64,000 nucleotides of DNA from Epiperipatus broadwayi. Lineage: Eukaryota; Onychophora; Udeonychophora; Euonychophora; Peripatidae. The stretch covers positions 866,001 to 930,000 of the forward strand of contig JAQFVV010000275.1 in NCBI GenBank assembly GCA_028023455.1, read 5' to 3'. Position numbers and translations under genes: made by a program. The notes under the pieces were generated by a model, which worked only from the letters and a program-made list of their open reading frames with translations, had not been told where the DNA came from and did not search any database. Shown here piece by piece: positions 22,131 to 35,547 of the stretch (its first letter is position 1; each line of letters opens with the position of its first letter).

Positions 22131-23448
22131 CTTGGTGATAGGAGAATAAAGCAAGTATACGCAATTTACAAATAAATATGTTTAATAACACTCACTTTTA
22201 TATAAAAAAATACATGATAACAATAATAAAAAAACACACACACTTATATAAATACATGGCTATAATAAAACATAGTAAAACAGATCAAATATTAAAGTTA
22301 TTTTGAAGTCCTATTGGGTAGAGTTCTAAATTTATCAAGATTGTTCCTTGTTTATTTATTTACAAACATTAAAAATTAAAATGCATGCATGCTTTTTACC
22401 TAGATTTTCATTGTAGTTGTTTCCATGGGTATTTCTTTCGAATGGTCTTTACCATCCAGTGAGAGATCATCCCTTTTTTGTAGAGACGGTATGCCCTTCA
22501 CTGTTGGCTGGATTGATTTTCTCTCTCAGTTTGTGGGGTTATTTCTCGTTCCAGTTTTTTACTTCTTGTCGATTCTTTAGGTAGATCTTAAGTTGTTCAG
22601 TCACAAAAGCGGCAGTCTCTCTAGCAGGTCAGGCATAGATCTTGTACATTGTAAGTCAGTAGTGAGACAGATTGAATACAAACCCATGTCCCTTTAATGC
22701 CACTGGCTGCACACTTGTTTCATTTTCTTTTAGCTGTTGCTTCCTCCTAATCTCTACTCGGAATGATCAGATAATAATTGTAACTCTCCTACTGTCTTTC
22801 TTTTGTTCATTGTTTTTGTAAATTTTTAATTAATGTTTAGATTTCCAATGAATTCTTATCAACCTATTTGTTTAATTAGTGGCTGGAATGTATAGGTTTT
22901 AATTAATTTAGCTGTAATTATAAGCTTTTCCTTGTTATACATTTTTTTTTGTCCGAGGAATGGAATTAGTCCAACAGACTTTCACACCTCTAATTTATAT
23001 GGCCATATTGTTTTTATATTACATATTACATTTAAATTTTACTTAAACGTTTACAATTCATTTTTTCAAATTTATGTTTATAATTTATTTTAACTTGTTA
23101 CAATATAGTTTTTTAAAAGAGAGAAAAAGATGCATTTCTTTATGCATCCTCTTCCCCTCTTCCACAATAAACAGAAATAACTTTCAAACATTTGACTTAC
23201 TCATTTTTTTTTTAAAAGAGAGAAAGAGACGCATTTCTTTATGCACCCCCTCCCCTTCTCTTACTATTACCAAAATCCAAAGTAATTTCGACATTTGAAT
23301 TTTAACTTTTTTTCTTTCCCTTCTTTTTTTTAATTTTTAGTAGCTAATCCATTTACCTTTATTACTTTCTAGTAGCTAATTTATCTAATTTTTATTAATA
23401 AATATATATGTGTGACAACAACTTTACGTGGTCATCACTATATATATA
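22131..23448. other. No gene; a short tandem pair
   Basis: A segment with TTTTAAAAGAGAGAAA followed by GCATTTCTTTATGCA occurs at about 23112 and 23211 (period ~100 bp). The 22131-22760 part is less AT-rich and may be old LTR sequence, but no partner LTR is in the window. Confidence 0.4.
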
Positions 23449-23578
23449 TGAAAAACAAAAAACATGTTAAAAACTTGCTAACGCTTGTATCTATGTCAAC
23501 AGATGGTGTTCTACCAAAAACACCATCAAGTGTATGTTTACATAAACGTCAGAGCATGCATTCACTATCTCTAACTTT

Positions 23579-23638
23579 AATTCCATTTTCAGATCATGAT
23601 TTCAAGCTATTTGCTATCATCAGTGAAAGACAGGAATT
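23579..23638 (-). ncRNA. Type I hammerhead ribozyme (family 2, inverted copy)
   Basis: Minus strand: CTGATGA core (complement of 23617-23623), stem II AGC/GCT with loop AAATA, GAAAT, 4-nt stem III loop CATG, cleavage triplet ATC (23594-23592). Stem I: TTTCA/TGAAA, internal loop TGTC opposite AT, then AATTCC/GGAATT. The base pair closing the core side of stem II is a T/T mismatch, unusual but present in all copies. Confidence 0.8.
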
Positions 23639-23880
23639 TTAGAAACTAGATCTATACACAAACTCTGAGCGTTTATGAAACAGTTTCTATTCAGCTTGCA
23701 AGTGTGAATCTTTTAGACACATAATGTCTTCAAACTCAACATAGTAAGCCAGATAGCTACATTGGTCTGATCTCAATTCAGCATCACCACATAGTAGAAG
23801 CCTCTGCAATATATATCATTGCTAAAAAGACCTCAAAGGTACATTTATGAAAAACAAAAAACAAGTTAAAATCTTGCTAA

Positions 23881-23940
23881 AATTTCTGTCTTTCACTGAT
23901 GATAGCAAATAGCTTGAAATCATGATCTGAAAGTGAAATT
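23881..23940 (+). ncRNA. Type I hammerhead ribozyme with compensatory stem I pair (family 2)
   Basis: CTGATGA at 23896-23902, GAAAT at 23916-23920, ATC at 23925-23927. The distal stem I reads AATTTC/GAAATT, against AATTCC/GGAATT in the other copies: a C-G pair replaced by T-A on both strands of the helix, which keeps pairing and supports the fold. Predicted cleavage after 23927. Confidence 0.85.
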
Positions 23941-24279
23941 AAAGTTAGAGATAGTGAATGCATGCTCTGACGTTTATGTAAATATACGCGTGACGGTGTT
24001 TTTGGTAGAACGCCATCTGTTGACATAAATACAAGCATTAGCAAGTATTTAACTTGTTTTTTGTTTTTCATAAATGTACCTTTGAGGTCTTTCTAGCAAT
24101 GATATATATTGCAGAGGCTTCTACTATGTGGTGATGCTGAACTGAGATCAGACCCATGTAGCTATCTGGCTTGCTATGCTGAGTTTGAAGACATTACGTG
24201 TCTAAAAGATTCATGCTTGCAAGCTGAATAGAAACTGTTTCATAAACGCTCAGAGTTTGTGTTTAGATCTAGTTTCTAA

Positions 24280-24339
24280 AATTCCTGTCTTTCGCTGATA
24301 ATAGCAAATAGCTTGAAATCATGATCTGAAAGTGGAATT
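24280..24339 (+). ncRNA. Hammerhead motif with G8-to-A core change (family 2)
   Basis: Same stems, GAAAT (24315-24319) and ATC (24324-24326), but the core is CTGATAA (24295-24301). The altered base corresponds to the catalytic G8, so this copy should be inactive. The stem I base next to the core is G instead of A, leaving a G-T wobble. Confidence 0.75.
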
Positions 24340-24422
24340 AAAGTTAGAGATAGTGAATGCATGCTCTGACGTTTATGTAAACATACGCTTGACGGTGTTT
24401 TTGGTAGAACGCCATCTGTTGA

Positions 24423-25139
24423 TATATATATATATAATGGTCTACTTCATTGGAATTTACTACCTGATAAGTTATCCATCTAGAAGCGGGTGAAAAATAA
24501 TTGTTTGACTAATTACAATTACTGCAAATGATGATAATGGTCAGATTTTAGGTTCTCATTATTATAGAATTTAATATAAACCCTAGTCATATTTTCTGAC
24601 AATCATTTACCCACAAACAATATTGTCACTGAAGATAAAAATTTTTTTATTGTTATCATGGTTATATTTTTATTTGTTATAAATTTATCATGTCATATAG
24701 AACAGATGAATATCTATAGATCTAGAATCAAAACTTATAACAATTAGTTTCTCTCAGCTAAAATCATAGAGCCTATATAAGACATTCAGAATTAATACTT
24801 TTTATAATTTAATAGAAAAATTTACCTCTAACTTTGTGACACCCTAAAATATATTTGGTAGAATAGAGGCAATTTTTATAAATTCACCAAACACTTTACA
24901 TATTCAGCATGTTTAGATAAAGCTAATCAATATTCAATAAATTTTTTAACATAAATACCATATTAATATTACAATTAAAAATGTATACAGAAAGTTAATT
25001 GGTATATCAAAGAGACACATTAATCTATTGTTGGGCTATTTATTATGTCTTCTCATGCCTGGTTAATAATTTGACTCTGGCTGTATTACAAAAATATTAA
25101 TCTGAATAACTAATTAATAATCCACTATTTTCTTTGTAC

Positions 25140-25190
<51 letters not shown>

Positions 25191-28100
25191 CATTACCTGA
25201 TATAGGAAAGGAAAAAGAATGGTAAAAGTTATGTATGCAATTACACATTTTAGACCTTTATATTAAAAAAAAATTTGAAACCAAAAAAATAGTCTTAGCA
25301 ATTTTTTTTACAATTGTAAGCTATTCAATTATCTTCTCTGTTAAAGAATTAAGGATTTACTTACTTTTAGTTAAATTATTTGTCAGTCAAGCTTGATATA
25401 TGATGATTCAGTACTGATAATCAAAAGTATTTTAGCTTGAAGTTTTAATATAGTTTGCAATAGATGGTCTTGTACATTATGATAATCACATTCTGCAGTT
25501 AATTATAAATTTATTCAATTGATGCCAGTAAATTAGTTGATAAACAGTTTCTGATTGTTTTCTTTGGAGGTAGATTATATTATACATATTTTAAATAACT
25601 TTTGTGACAATGGGAAGTATTTGTCAATAATGGCAGGCTTTAGTTTAGATCTTGTTACATATAAGTTTAAAGCACATTCTTTTTTTTTAGGTGCTATATG
25701 ATGAAAGATCAGAATCCACATACACCTTTAATGTAGCAATGTATAACAAATATATTTACACAGCAGCTGTAACAGTTTATTGATGCAGAAGATACTCTAA
25801 TGACAAGTACTATTTCTTGTTATACACTGAATTTGCTTCATTGCATTGATAATATTTTCCTAACTTTTAAATTATTATATATATTTTAAATATTAAGACT
25901 TCCTTTTATACCTAGCACTGACGTTATTTTTTTTTTTAATCATTTAGACACTGCCCTAAGCTCACCAATGACTTATCTTTTAGTTAATTTTTATTTTTGA
26001 TTCTAGTTACATAAAAAAAAAAAAAAAATCACTAATCAGAATTATCATTAAATAAAACTTATTATATTTTGTTTTCTTTGTTTTAATTATATTTGTTTTG
26101 GTTTTTTTATAAAAACAAAAAAAAACAAAAACATCAACATAGCAATGTATTCTTGAAATTATGATTAATTAATTTTTTTTTACCAAATAAAAATATTGAT
26201 TGTGCTGAGGATATTAATTAGATATCAGTCGGAAGAGCATCAATAACTTTGAAAATTAACACAAGTTTAATAACAAAATAATTTATTTAACTGTAATAAA
26301 TACAAATGCTGGTATTTATCATTCGAGAAAGCATCAATAACTTCAAATAAATTAACACAAGTTTAGTTACAAAACAATTTATTTAACAATAATAAATACA
26401 AATAAATAAGAAATAAAATAATTTAGAATTCTATAAGAAATAAATGCAATCTATTATTAGTCCTCTGCTTTTGTGTTTTGTTTCCCTCTCATACAGGATA
26501 ATATTATAAGTAATATTATGTGCTTTAATTACAAAGACTTTTATACACAATAATGGATTTATATATGTGTATATGCTTTCCAGAATAACTAAGCTTCTGA
26601 CAATTTAATATTTTTCTTTAGCCGACAAACTGTTATTAAAAATAAATAGATTATACTCTCTGCAAGTTTTCTTTGTGCTTACTTAGTATACATGCTTTTT
26701 ATGCACTTATTAACTATCCCTTTGCCAATTCTAGTTTTAGTGTGAGTTTTTATATGAGCCCGATCTTTTGCATGGACAATTTACATAAGAGTTTGTTTAT
26801 TATACTTGCAAATTATTAATATTAGCATATATAGATTTTTTTACTGGAGTATATTAATATTAAGAAAATTATTTCAAGAATAATCTGTACATATTTATAT
26901 AATTATGAAATTATTTTATTTACCATCTATATAATATATACATAGACTTTCCAGTTTTTTTAAACATTCGATTGATTCAGTTTAAAACTTATACCGTGTT
27001 TTTGGTAATCACAGTATAAATACAACTGAACAGAAAGTAAGAGACACTTTTAAAAAGTTATACAAAGTAAATAAACTGTCACTTTGTTATTTATGTTTAG
27101 TTTGTTTGCATAATTTTAAATGAGGGAGTGAATTCGATCTATTGGATTATATATATATGGTAAATAATAAGAATCACCATTATATATATATATGATGAGT
27201 AACTAGCATTTGTTCATTATATATGTTATGTTAATTTAGATCAATTCATTAGTTAAAACAATGGAATGAAAATATTATTTAATTTTTCAGAAATTTGATT
27301 ATTTGCAATTGAATTTATTTTAGATTTTGTAAGAACATTCTATTGTTAAAATGATTTAAAACCTTTATAACATTGTAAACATTATTTTAATGTTTAACAA
27401 AGTAATGTCTCAAAAAGTTTTAAGTATGATTTTAAAATTTATATGATAGAATAAAATATATAAAAGAATAACAATTGACAAGCTACCATTGACAAAGACC
27501 ATGTTTTTTTTTGTCAAAATTGCCTAGTTACATTACTTCTTTTTAAGGAGAACGCTTAACATATGTACATCTTTCTATGATGTCAGGATTGATTCAACCA
27601 ACTTTTGTACTATTAGTTACCATTTAGTCAAGACATTTGTTTCTATTAGTTTTTTTATTTGTTTAGTGATTTTGCTTGCTGTGTTTATTTTTTACTATTG
27701 CATTATTCTAAAAACCTAAAATTACAGTTTATATTATATATTGATAACATTTGGTCATCCTATATTGAACTTTCAAATCATTGAAATTTGAGATTTTTTT
27801 TTTTTTTTTGTAAATTATATCTTTCATTATTAACCTATTTTTGTGCATAATTAAAGTTTGATATAATGTTTTCTTAGTATAGCTTTAGGCTTATGGTTAA
27901 AATTTTTATGAGAAATGTACAAGAAACTTTACCACATATTTAAATTTCTGACCCACTTAGTTTTGTCTTATTTATATCATTGCAATTTCTAGTTTTAAAG
28001 TCCAGCCTGTTAAATTTGTTTTTAATATAAGCTTCTATATTTATGACTCTTAAAAGAAATATTACCAACACTATTGCCTTAGAAAAAAATATAAACTTTA

Positions 28101-28263
28101 GTTGTTGTTTTTTTTTAAATCTTAATATCACTTTCCATATATTGATCAAAATCACAGAAGTAATATTTTAGTTTTTGTTTTGCATATTGATGACTTTGAA
28201 ATATCTAATTAGGAAGTATATTTTTGTTAAAAGTTGGTGGAATATATATATATATATTGCATT
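24423..28263. other. AT-rich stretch, no gene; minor repeats
   Basis: (TA)n at about 25143-25185. A ~95-bp direct repeat at about 26236-26325 and 26330-26400 shares GCATCAATAACTT, TTAACACAAGTTTA and AATTTATTTAAC. No coding region or RNA gene recognised. Confidence 0.5.
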
Positions 28264-30311
28264 GGTCACTTTTTCACTTTTTTTGATCAGAGAGGATGAC
28301 ACTAAGGCATTTACAGTCTAGAAAATTTAATTTATGGTGATCAAGAGTTAATAATAATGATGATCACCAACAGCTAGACCCAGGGAGAGAAAGAGATCTT
28401 TAAGACTGTTTGACAATTGAGAAAAGAACACAAAGACAAATGTCAGCCAAAATAATTTAAAAGTCTATTAAATTCAAAAATAAAATAAATTTCATGTAAA
28501 CAAAATATAAGAGTTTGAGCTACATTCATCTAGAGTATTTATCAATGAGTGTACTAGAGTTTTGCAAAATTAAGTACCATGGCAGATAAGTTCATTTTCT
28601 CACATATGATTTTAAAAGAGGGGTTTATAATATCTTCATGCCAGTGATTTATAAAAACTAATTCCAGTTTCCCTATTTAGAGATTTCAAAAATAAAATGA
28701 TCTTGCAAGGAATACAATGAAACAGCATGGGTGTGCTTTCCTTGGCCCGGATTAAAGCATCAGGATGAAAATGTTATATGTCTGCAAAACAGCTCATGAT
28801 ATACCACATTTAAGGCAATTCATGGTTGATCCAAATACAAGACAATAACAAATAGAACAAGAAAAGATTCTGATTTATCATAATCTTAATGAGAAGAAAA
28901 CAAATTATGATCTAGGGAAAACAAAACAATACCCTCGAGAAATTGCCAGCCTAGAGATTTACAGTCTGCAGAAAATGCAAACCAAGTTTAACTAAATAAA
29001 TTATAAAGAAAGACTAAAGGACAGGTGAAAAAAAGGTAAATTATGAATGTATGCCAAAGCATTTATCAGGGTAAGTAATATAAATAATAAAAGAAAAAAT
29101 AAGCATATACAACCAGAAACTCACAATACACTCCCAGACCAATAAATGATATGATAAAAAAATAGAGAATCTTAAAACTAAAATTCAAATTTATACTCTA
29201 AACACAATAATAAAAAAATTCATATAATAATTATGATATTCAATAAATATGAAAACATTAGACAACAGATTTACTTTTAGATTAAGCAGATAATTTAATT
29301 AGAGACTTGACTTATATCATGAAAAGAATATGAAATATTTTACCTTATGTAAAGCAGAGTCCAGTGAGTCCTTCATTGCTGAATTAAACATTCAGGTGGC
29401 TTTATCTCTTTATGGTGGCATATGTAGAGGCATACTTTGGATCCATCCTAGTTAGGATTTCAACATGATCTGGAAGGAACAACATGGGATCAAGAGTCTG
29501 TCTTTGGGTTGGTTTAGCACTGCATCTCATAGATTTGAACACTCATAGTGTGAAATTTGGTGATCTTGTGAAAATGAATGCTATCAAGCAGATGTAGGCA
29601 ATAATAAGAAATTAACAATATGTCTTAACAACAGGCAGCAGAATATAATATCATCAATGGTGGTCAGAGAATGAGAACAGTAATCTTTTAAAATATATAG
29701 TAGGACTGCAAACCAAATATGAATCCCTGAAGACTAATACAACTGATTAATAATGAATCAGCAGAATAAAAATAAACTAAGACAATATTCTTTTTAAGCA
29801 GAATAATCTAGGTGAAACCAAGAATAATGAGCCTGAAACTTTTGGGCCATTTATATACTTTCTTACTCCTGCATAATCTTTCTTTTTTAATTAGAAGTTT
29901 TAGCTCAGAGGAAAATCTCTATCTCATGCTTCATCTTAATTAAAAATTCTGACCAGGGCAGTTATCTTATTTAAAAATTAATTAATATAAAGTTAAATCT
30001 CCACCCATTTTAAAATAAATTAAAATAGATTACATTTAACAAAATAAGAATGCAATTAACTTTTCTTTTACAACTAAAAGCTCTTTCCAAAAGATTAAAA
30101 CTTTTCAAATTAGAATGTTTTTGCAATTTGATTTTTAAAAAATAAGTATCTATGGAAACTTGTTTTTAAACTAAAATATAAAATCTATTGAAGACAAAAT
30201 TAAAATCACAGAATTTTAAAGTATAGCTGTGTATGTGCAGTATAACATATAAAACTTTTAAATAACTTTATAAAAATAAAAGTTAGATTTAACATTGTGA
30301 TGGAATTCTTG
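28264..30311 (-). repeat. LTR-like copy A
   Basis: Non-coding. Begins at GGTCACT and ends near GGAATTCTTG in plus coordinates. Contains conserved blocks CTAGACCCAGGGAGAGAAAG and ATAAAGCATC shared with copies B and C. Confidence 0.65.
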
Positions 30312-31500
30312 AAATAGATAAAGTATCCGTTTCAACTGCCTGATCACACCATGAAAAAAATAATAATAGCATTTTGATATTTTTTTTAAAAAAAACTTTT
30401 AAACATTTAAACCCCTTCGCTGAACACTTGTCCTGAATTTTGTCTAAAAGGAATCTGTTTATTTTAGTCATAGCCTTCTCCATTCTCATAACCCTATAAA
30501 CAAAACCCTTTTTTAAAAAAGTCCAACCAATTACAAGGTATCTCAATCCCTTAACCTTTGTCAAGTGGTTCTTTTTTTCTTTTAAATAATTTTCTGAAAT
30601 AGGTCACTTTCTCCCTCTTATCTTTTTCCTGTTTATTATTTTTTGTCTTGTCTTTTCCAAGTTCTGTTTTATTTTGTACCTTGTATATCTAAAGACACTT
30701 TTGCTGAGCAAAACACCTTTCTTAAAAAAGTATCTTTTTATTTTTAAGAGTATCAACACTAGAAAATGGGGGAATATGTATTTTACAGTGGTTTTCAATG
30801 TTTTAAATAAGATTGCTCTATAAACAGCTTTTATTTCTGCTTTAAAATCATACTCCCTTATCTTTCTCCTAACTTTTTTCTTTGTTTTAGACCCATATTC
30901 AAAGCAAACAGTTACTTTAATCAACTTATTTTTAGTCTCTTTTTGTCTATCTCTAACTTATACTTTTCTTTTATATTTTGATTTGCATTTTCTACTTTTT
31001 CTACAAGACTATCTTCTGTATCCAATCTCTGCTTATTTCTACATTTATTTCCACCTTAGCTGTTCTAACACTATCTTGTTTTACTTCATCCTTCCCTTCA
31101 TTTACCTCTCTTACTGTCTCAACTTCTTTTTCAACTTCTTGACTTTCTTTAATCAAATCTTTTTCTATTATTTCTATAGCTTCCTGATTTTTGTCAACTT
31201 TTTCCATTATTTCTCATCTCATTTCTTCTTTAAATTCTTCCAACATTGCTCTATTTTCTTTTTTTCATTGCCTGCTGGCTCTCTTTGATTTTTTGTCACA
31301 TTTCTCTCATTGTAGCTTTTATCATAACCATCTCACTTTGTTTCCTGTCCATTATCATCTCTATCATCATTTGTGTCTTACTCTCTTTTTTTCCTTTTCC
31401 ACAATTTGAGGATTTTTAAAAGAAAGCAGGTTTTTTTTTTCCAAGACTACCCCACTATGAATTTCTTGCTTGACTTCCATTTTTCAACACAAGATCAAAC
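30312..31500 (-). pseudogene. Decayed coiled-coil (Gag/ORF1-like) coding region, copy 1
   Basis: Minus-strand fragments in several frames, in order: MEVKQEIHSGVV (about 31480), a Met/Gln/Glu coiled coil, MEKVDKNQEAIEIIEKDLIK (31207-31001), FEYGSKTKKKVRRKIREYD and KKGVLLSKSVFRYTR (30924-30604), then SAKGFKCLKVF and SWCDQAVETDTLS (30564-30289). The same fragments recur in the second spacer, so a single ancestral protein of roughly 350-400 residues is likely: an N-terminal coiled coil and a basic C-terminal half. I recognise no family. By position it would be the gag of an LTR element. Confidence 0.5.
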
Positions 31501-31922
31501 CTAATATTTTTATGTTTAACTTTTTTTGTTTTTCAAACAACAACAAAAAGCTTTTTCATATCCATTTATTTTACTTTCTTATGTTCAAAAATTAAAAATG
31601 CAAAAGAAAAAACTTTATTTAACTACTTATTAATTATTGAAAAAAGACTTCTTAATATTTAATTTATTCTTTTTCTTTTGTTCAAAAAATGCATCAAAAA
31701 TTGTTATTTCACAGTTTATTTATTATATCATTTGAAAAAAATGAACTCTCTACTCCAAATTACTCCCACTACATATACCATTACTAACACAAAATGATTC
31801 CTAATATTTAAATCTTGCCTCCTACACCTGAAATATTTCTTAATTGTCTAAACAAAATCTTATATGGGTTTTTTAATCCAAAACACCAAGTTGGTAGTGC
31901 TAAAAATTTACTAACTATGTAC

Positions 31923-33928
31923 CAGTCACTTCTTCACTTTCTTTTGATCAGCAAGTGCACCACTAAATTACTTATGATCTAAAAAATTTAATTTACACCG
32001 AACAAAAGTTAATAATGATGATGATTACCACCAGCTAGACCCAGGGAGAGAAAGTGATCTTTAAGATTGTTTAGACAAATGAGAAAAAAACACAAAGACA
32101 AACTTTAAAGTTTATTAAAATCAAAAATAAAATAAAATCTCAGGTGAACAAAATATAAGAGTTTGACCTAAATTCATCTAGAGTATTTATAAATGAGTGT
32201 ACTAGAGTTTTTCAAAATTAAATACCCTGGCAAAAAAGGTTGTTTTCTCATCTATGATTTAGAAGCAGGGATGTATACTATCTTCCTGCCAGTGATTTGC
32301 ATAAACTAATTACAGTTTCCCTATTTAGAGATTTCAAAAATAAAATGGTCTTGCAAAGAATACAATGAAACAGCACGAGTGAGCTTTCCTTGGCCTGGAA
32401 TAAAGCATCGGGATGAAGAATGTCATATATCCACAAGACAGTTCATCATACATCATTTTTAAGGCAATTCATGGTTGACCCAAATATAAGACAATAAAAA
32501 AATAGAACAAGAAAAGATTATGATTTTTCGTAATATTAAAGAGAGGAAAACAAAATCTCTGATCTAGGAAACACAGAACAATACACCCTATAAATCATCA
32601 GCCAAAATATTTATGGTCTGCAGGAAAAGAAAGACTAATGGACAGATGAGTAAAAAGAAAAATTATGAATGTCTGCCAAAGCATTTATCAAGGTTAGTAG
32701 TACAAATAATAAAAGGAAAACATTAAGCATATAGAAATAGAAACTAACAATACACTCCCAGACCAATAAACGATATAATAATAAAAAATAGTGAATCTTA
32801 AAACTTAGATTCAAATTCACACTCTAAATGCAATAATAAAAAAAACATATTATTATATTCAATAAATATGAAAACATTAGACAACAGATTTATTTTTAGA
32901 TTAGTGGACAATTTAATTAGGGACATATACCCTGGAAAGAAAATGAAATATTTTATCTTATGGTAAAGTAGAGTCCAGTGAGTAATTCAATGGGTGTGCA
33001 GAATTATTCTTGAGTTAGACATTCGGGTAGCTTTATCTCTTTGTGGCAGCAAGTGTAGAGGCATACTTTGGATCACTTCTAGTTAGGCTTTTAAGGCATC
33101 TGCAATGAATAGCTTCAGATCAGGAGTCTGCCTTTGGATCAGTTTAGCATGGCATCTCGTAGATTTGAATACTCATTATGTGAAATTTGGTTATCTTGTG
33201 AAAGTGAATGCTATCAAGCTTACATAGGTTAGAATAAGAAATTAGCAATATCTTAATGACATGCAGCAGAATATAATATCATCAATGGCAGTCAGAGGAT
33301 GAGGATGGAAATCTTTTAAAATATATGACAAGACTGCAAACTGAATAAGAATCTCCGCAGACTAATATAACAGAATAATAATGAATCAGCAGAAGAAAAA
33401 TAAGCTGAGTCAATACTCTCTTTAAGCAAAATAATCTAGGTCAAGCCATGAATAATGAGTCTGAAAGTTTTGGGCCATTTATATACTCTATTATTCCTGC
33501 ATTATCTTTTTTTTTAATTAGAAGTTTTCACCCAGGGCAAATCCCTATCTTGCACTTAATCTTAATTAAAAATTCTGACCAAGGCTGTTACCTTATTTAA
33601 AAATTAATTATTACAAAATTAAATCTTCACTAAAATAAATTAAAATTGATTACAATTAACAAAACAAGAATGCAATTAACTTTTCTTTTACAACTAAAAG
33701 TTTTTTCCAAAAGATTAAAGCTTTTCAAATTAAAATGTTTTTACAGTTTGATTTTAAAAAAAAGTGTCAAAAGAAAGTTATTTTTAAACTAACAAGTAAA
33801 GTCTATTGAAGATAAAATTAAAATAACAGAAATTTAAAATATACCTGCATATGTGCATTATAACATATAAAACTTTTAAAGAACTTTATAAAAAGCAAAG
33901 TTAGATTTATTTTGTCATGGAATTCTTG
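31923..33928 (-). repeat. LTR-like copy B
   Basis: Aligns throughout with copies A and C. Small ORFs here are not conserved between copies. Confidence 0.65.
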
Positions 33929-35110
33929 AAACAGATCATGAATCCAGTTCAACTACCCCATCATCCCATGAAGAAAAACCATTTTGCTATTTTTTTTAAA
34001 TTATTTTTTAAACATTTACCCCCCCCCCCCCTGGCTGAATGCTTGCCCTGCATTTTGTCTAAAAAGAATCACGTTATTCATAGTTTTCTCCATTGTCATA
34101 CACTATAAACAAAACTTTTTTAAAAAAAAAACTCCATCCAATTTCAAGAAAACTAAATACCTTAACCTCTGTCAGATGGTTCTTTTTTCCTTTTAAATAG
34201 CTTTCTGAAATAAGTCACTTTCTCCCTCTTGTCTTTTTCCTGTTTATAATTTTTTGTCTTGTCTCTTCCAAGTTGTTTTATTTTCTTCCTTGTATATCTG
34301 AAGACACTTTTGCTGACCAAAACACCTTTTTTTAAAAAGTATCTTTTTACTCTTAAGAATATCAACACTAGAAAATGGAAAGAATTCACATTCTAGTCTT
34401 TTTGAATGTTTTAAATAAGATTGCTATATAAATGACTTTTATTTCTGCTTTAAAATCATACTTTGTATTCTTTCTCCTAACTTTTTTCTTTGTTTTAGAC
34501 CCATGTTCAAAGTGAATGGTTACTTTAATCAGTTTATTTTTAGTCTCTTGTCAAAACTCTTTTACATTATTTTCTATCTCTAACTTATACCTTTCTTCTA
34601 TCTTTTTATGTACATTTTGTACTTTTTTTACTAGACTATCTATCTCTATCCAATCTCTGCATATTTCCATCCTTATTTTCACCTTATCTGTTCTAACACT
34701 ATTTTGTTTTATTTCATCATTCCCTTTGTTTACTTCCCTTACTATCTCAACTTCCTTTTCAATTTCTTGACTTTCTTTAATAAAAGCTTTTTCTATTATT
34801 TTTATAGCTTCCTGATTTTTGTCAACTTTTCCCATTATTTCTTATCTCATTTCTTCTTTAAATTCTTCCAACATTGCTCTATTTTCTTTCTTCATTGCCT
34901 GCTGGCTCTCTGATTTTTTGTCACATTTCTCTCATTGCAGTTTTATCATAACCATCTCACTTTGTTTTATGTCCATTATTATCTTTATCATCATTTGTGT
35001 CTCACTCTCTTTTTTTCCTTTTCTACAATTTGAGGATTTTTAAAAGAAACCAGTTTTTCTTTCAAGACTACCCCACTATGAATTTCTACTTTGACTTCCA
35101 TTTTTTAACA
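33929..35110 (-). pseudogene. Decayed coiled-coil coding region, copy 2
   Basis: Second copy of the spacer ORF. The longest open piece is 34835-34551 (MGKVDKNQEAIKIIEKAFIK to NVKEF), then 34389-34162 (LRVKRYFLKKGVLVSKSVFR and YKQEKDKREKVTYFRKLFK). Stops and frameshifts fall at different places from copy 1, showing independent decay after duplication. A run of C at 34019-34031 lies at the C-terminal end. Function unknown; probable structural protein of the repeat's parent element. Confidence 0.5.
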
Positions 35111-35547
35111 CAAGATCAAACATAATATTTTTATGTTTAATTTTTTTTTTTGTTTTTCAAATTGCAAGAACAACAAAAAACTTTTTAATATCCATTTATT
35201 TAACTTTGTTATGTTCGAAAATTAAAAATGCAGAAGAAAAAATGTTATTTAATTACTTATTAATTATTTGAAACTTAATATTCAATTTACTCTTTTCTTT
35301 TTATGCAAAAAATGGAACAGAAAAACATGATTTCACTGTCTATTTATTATATCATTTGAAAAAGATGAACTTTCTACTCCAAGCTGCCCATACAATACAC
35401 ACCATCATTAACACAAACTGATTCATAATACTTAAATCTTGCCTCCTATACCTGAAATATTTCTCAATTGTCTAAACAAAATCTCACATGTGTTTTTAAA
35501 TTCAAAGCCTCAAGTTGGTAGCACTAAAATTTTACTAATTATATATC

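Larger units (their letters stand above)
23449..24422. mobile_element. Hammerhead-bearing retrozyme-like element, family 2
   Basis: Left part (about 23449-23879) is slightly more than one monomer in minus orientation. The right part (about 23880-24422) is plus: a hammerhead, a full monomer 23928-24326 (399 bp cleavage site to cleavage site), a second hammerhead and a partial third monomer. Both ends abut (TA)n, so the target duplication is unresolved. The monomer is unrelated in sequence to family 1 but shares its ribozyme design and inverted-plus-tandem layout. Open frames here (for example on both strands around 23412-24071) follow the inverted repeat and are not genes. Confidence 0.8.

Noticed and set aside
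23412-24071. ORFs with MSTDGVLPKTPS on both strands
   Set aside because: Same peptide on opposite strands because it lies in the inverted hammerhead monomers; no sign of selection on protein.
30983-31409. Plus-strand Phe/Ser/Leu-rich ORFs in the array (also 34516-35043)
   Set aside because: They are the antisense of the Lys/Glu-rich coiled-coil frame, which recurs in both spacers and is the better coding strand.
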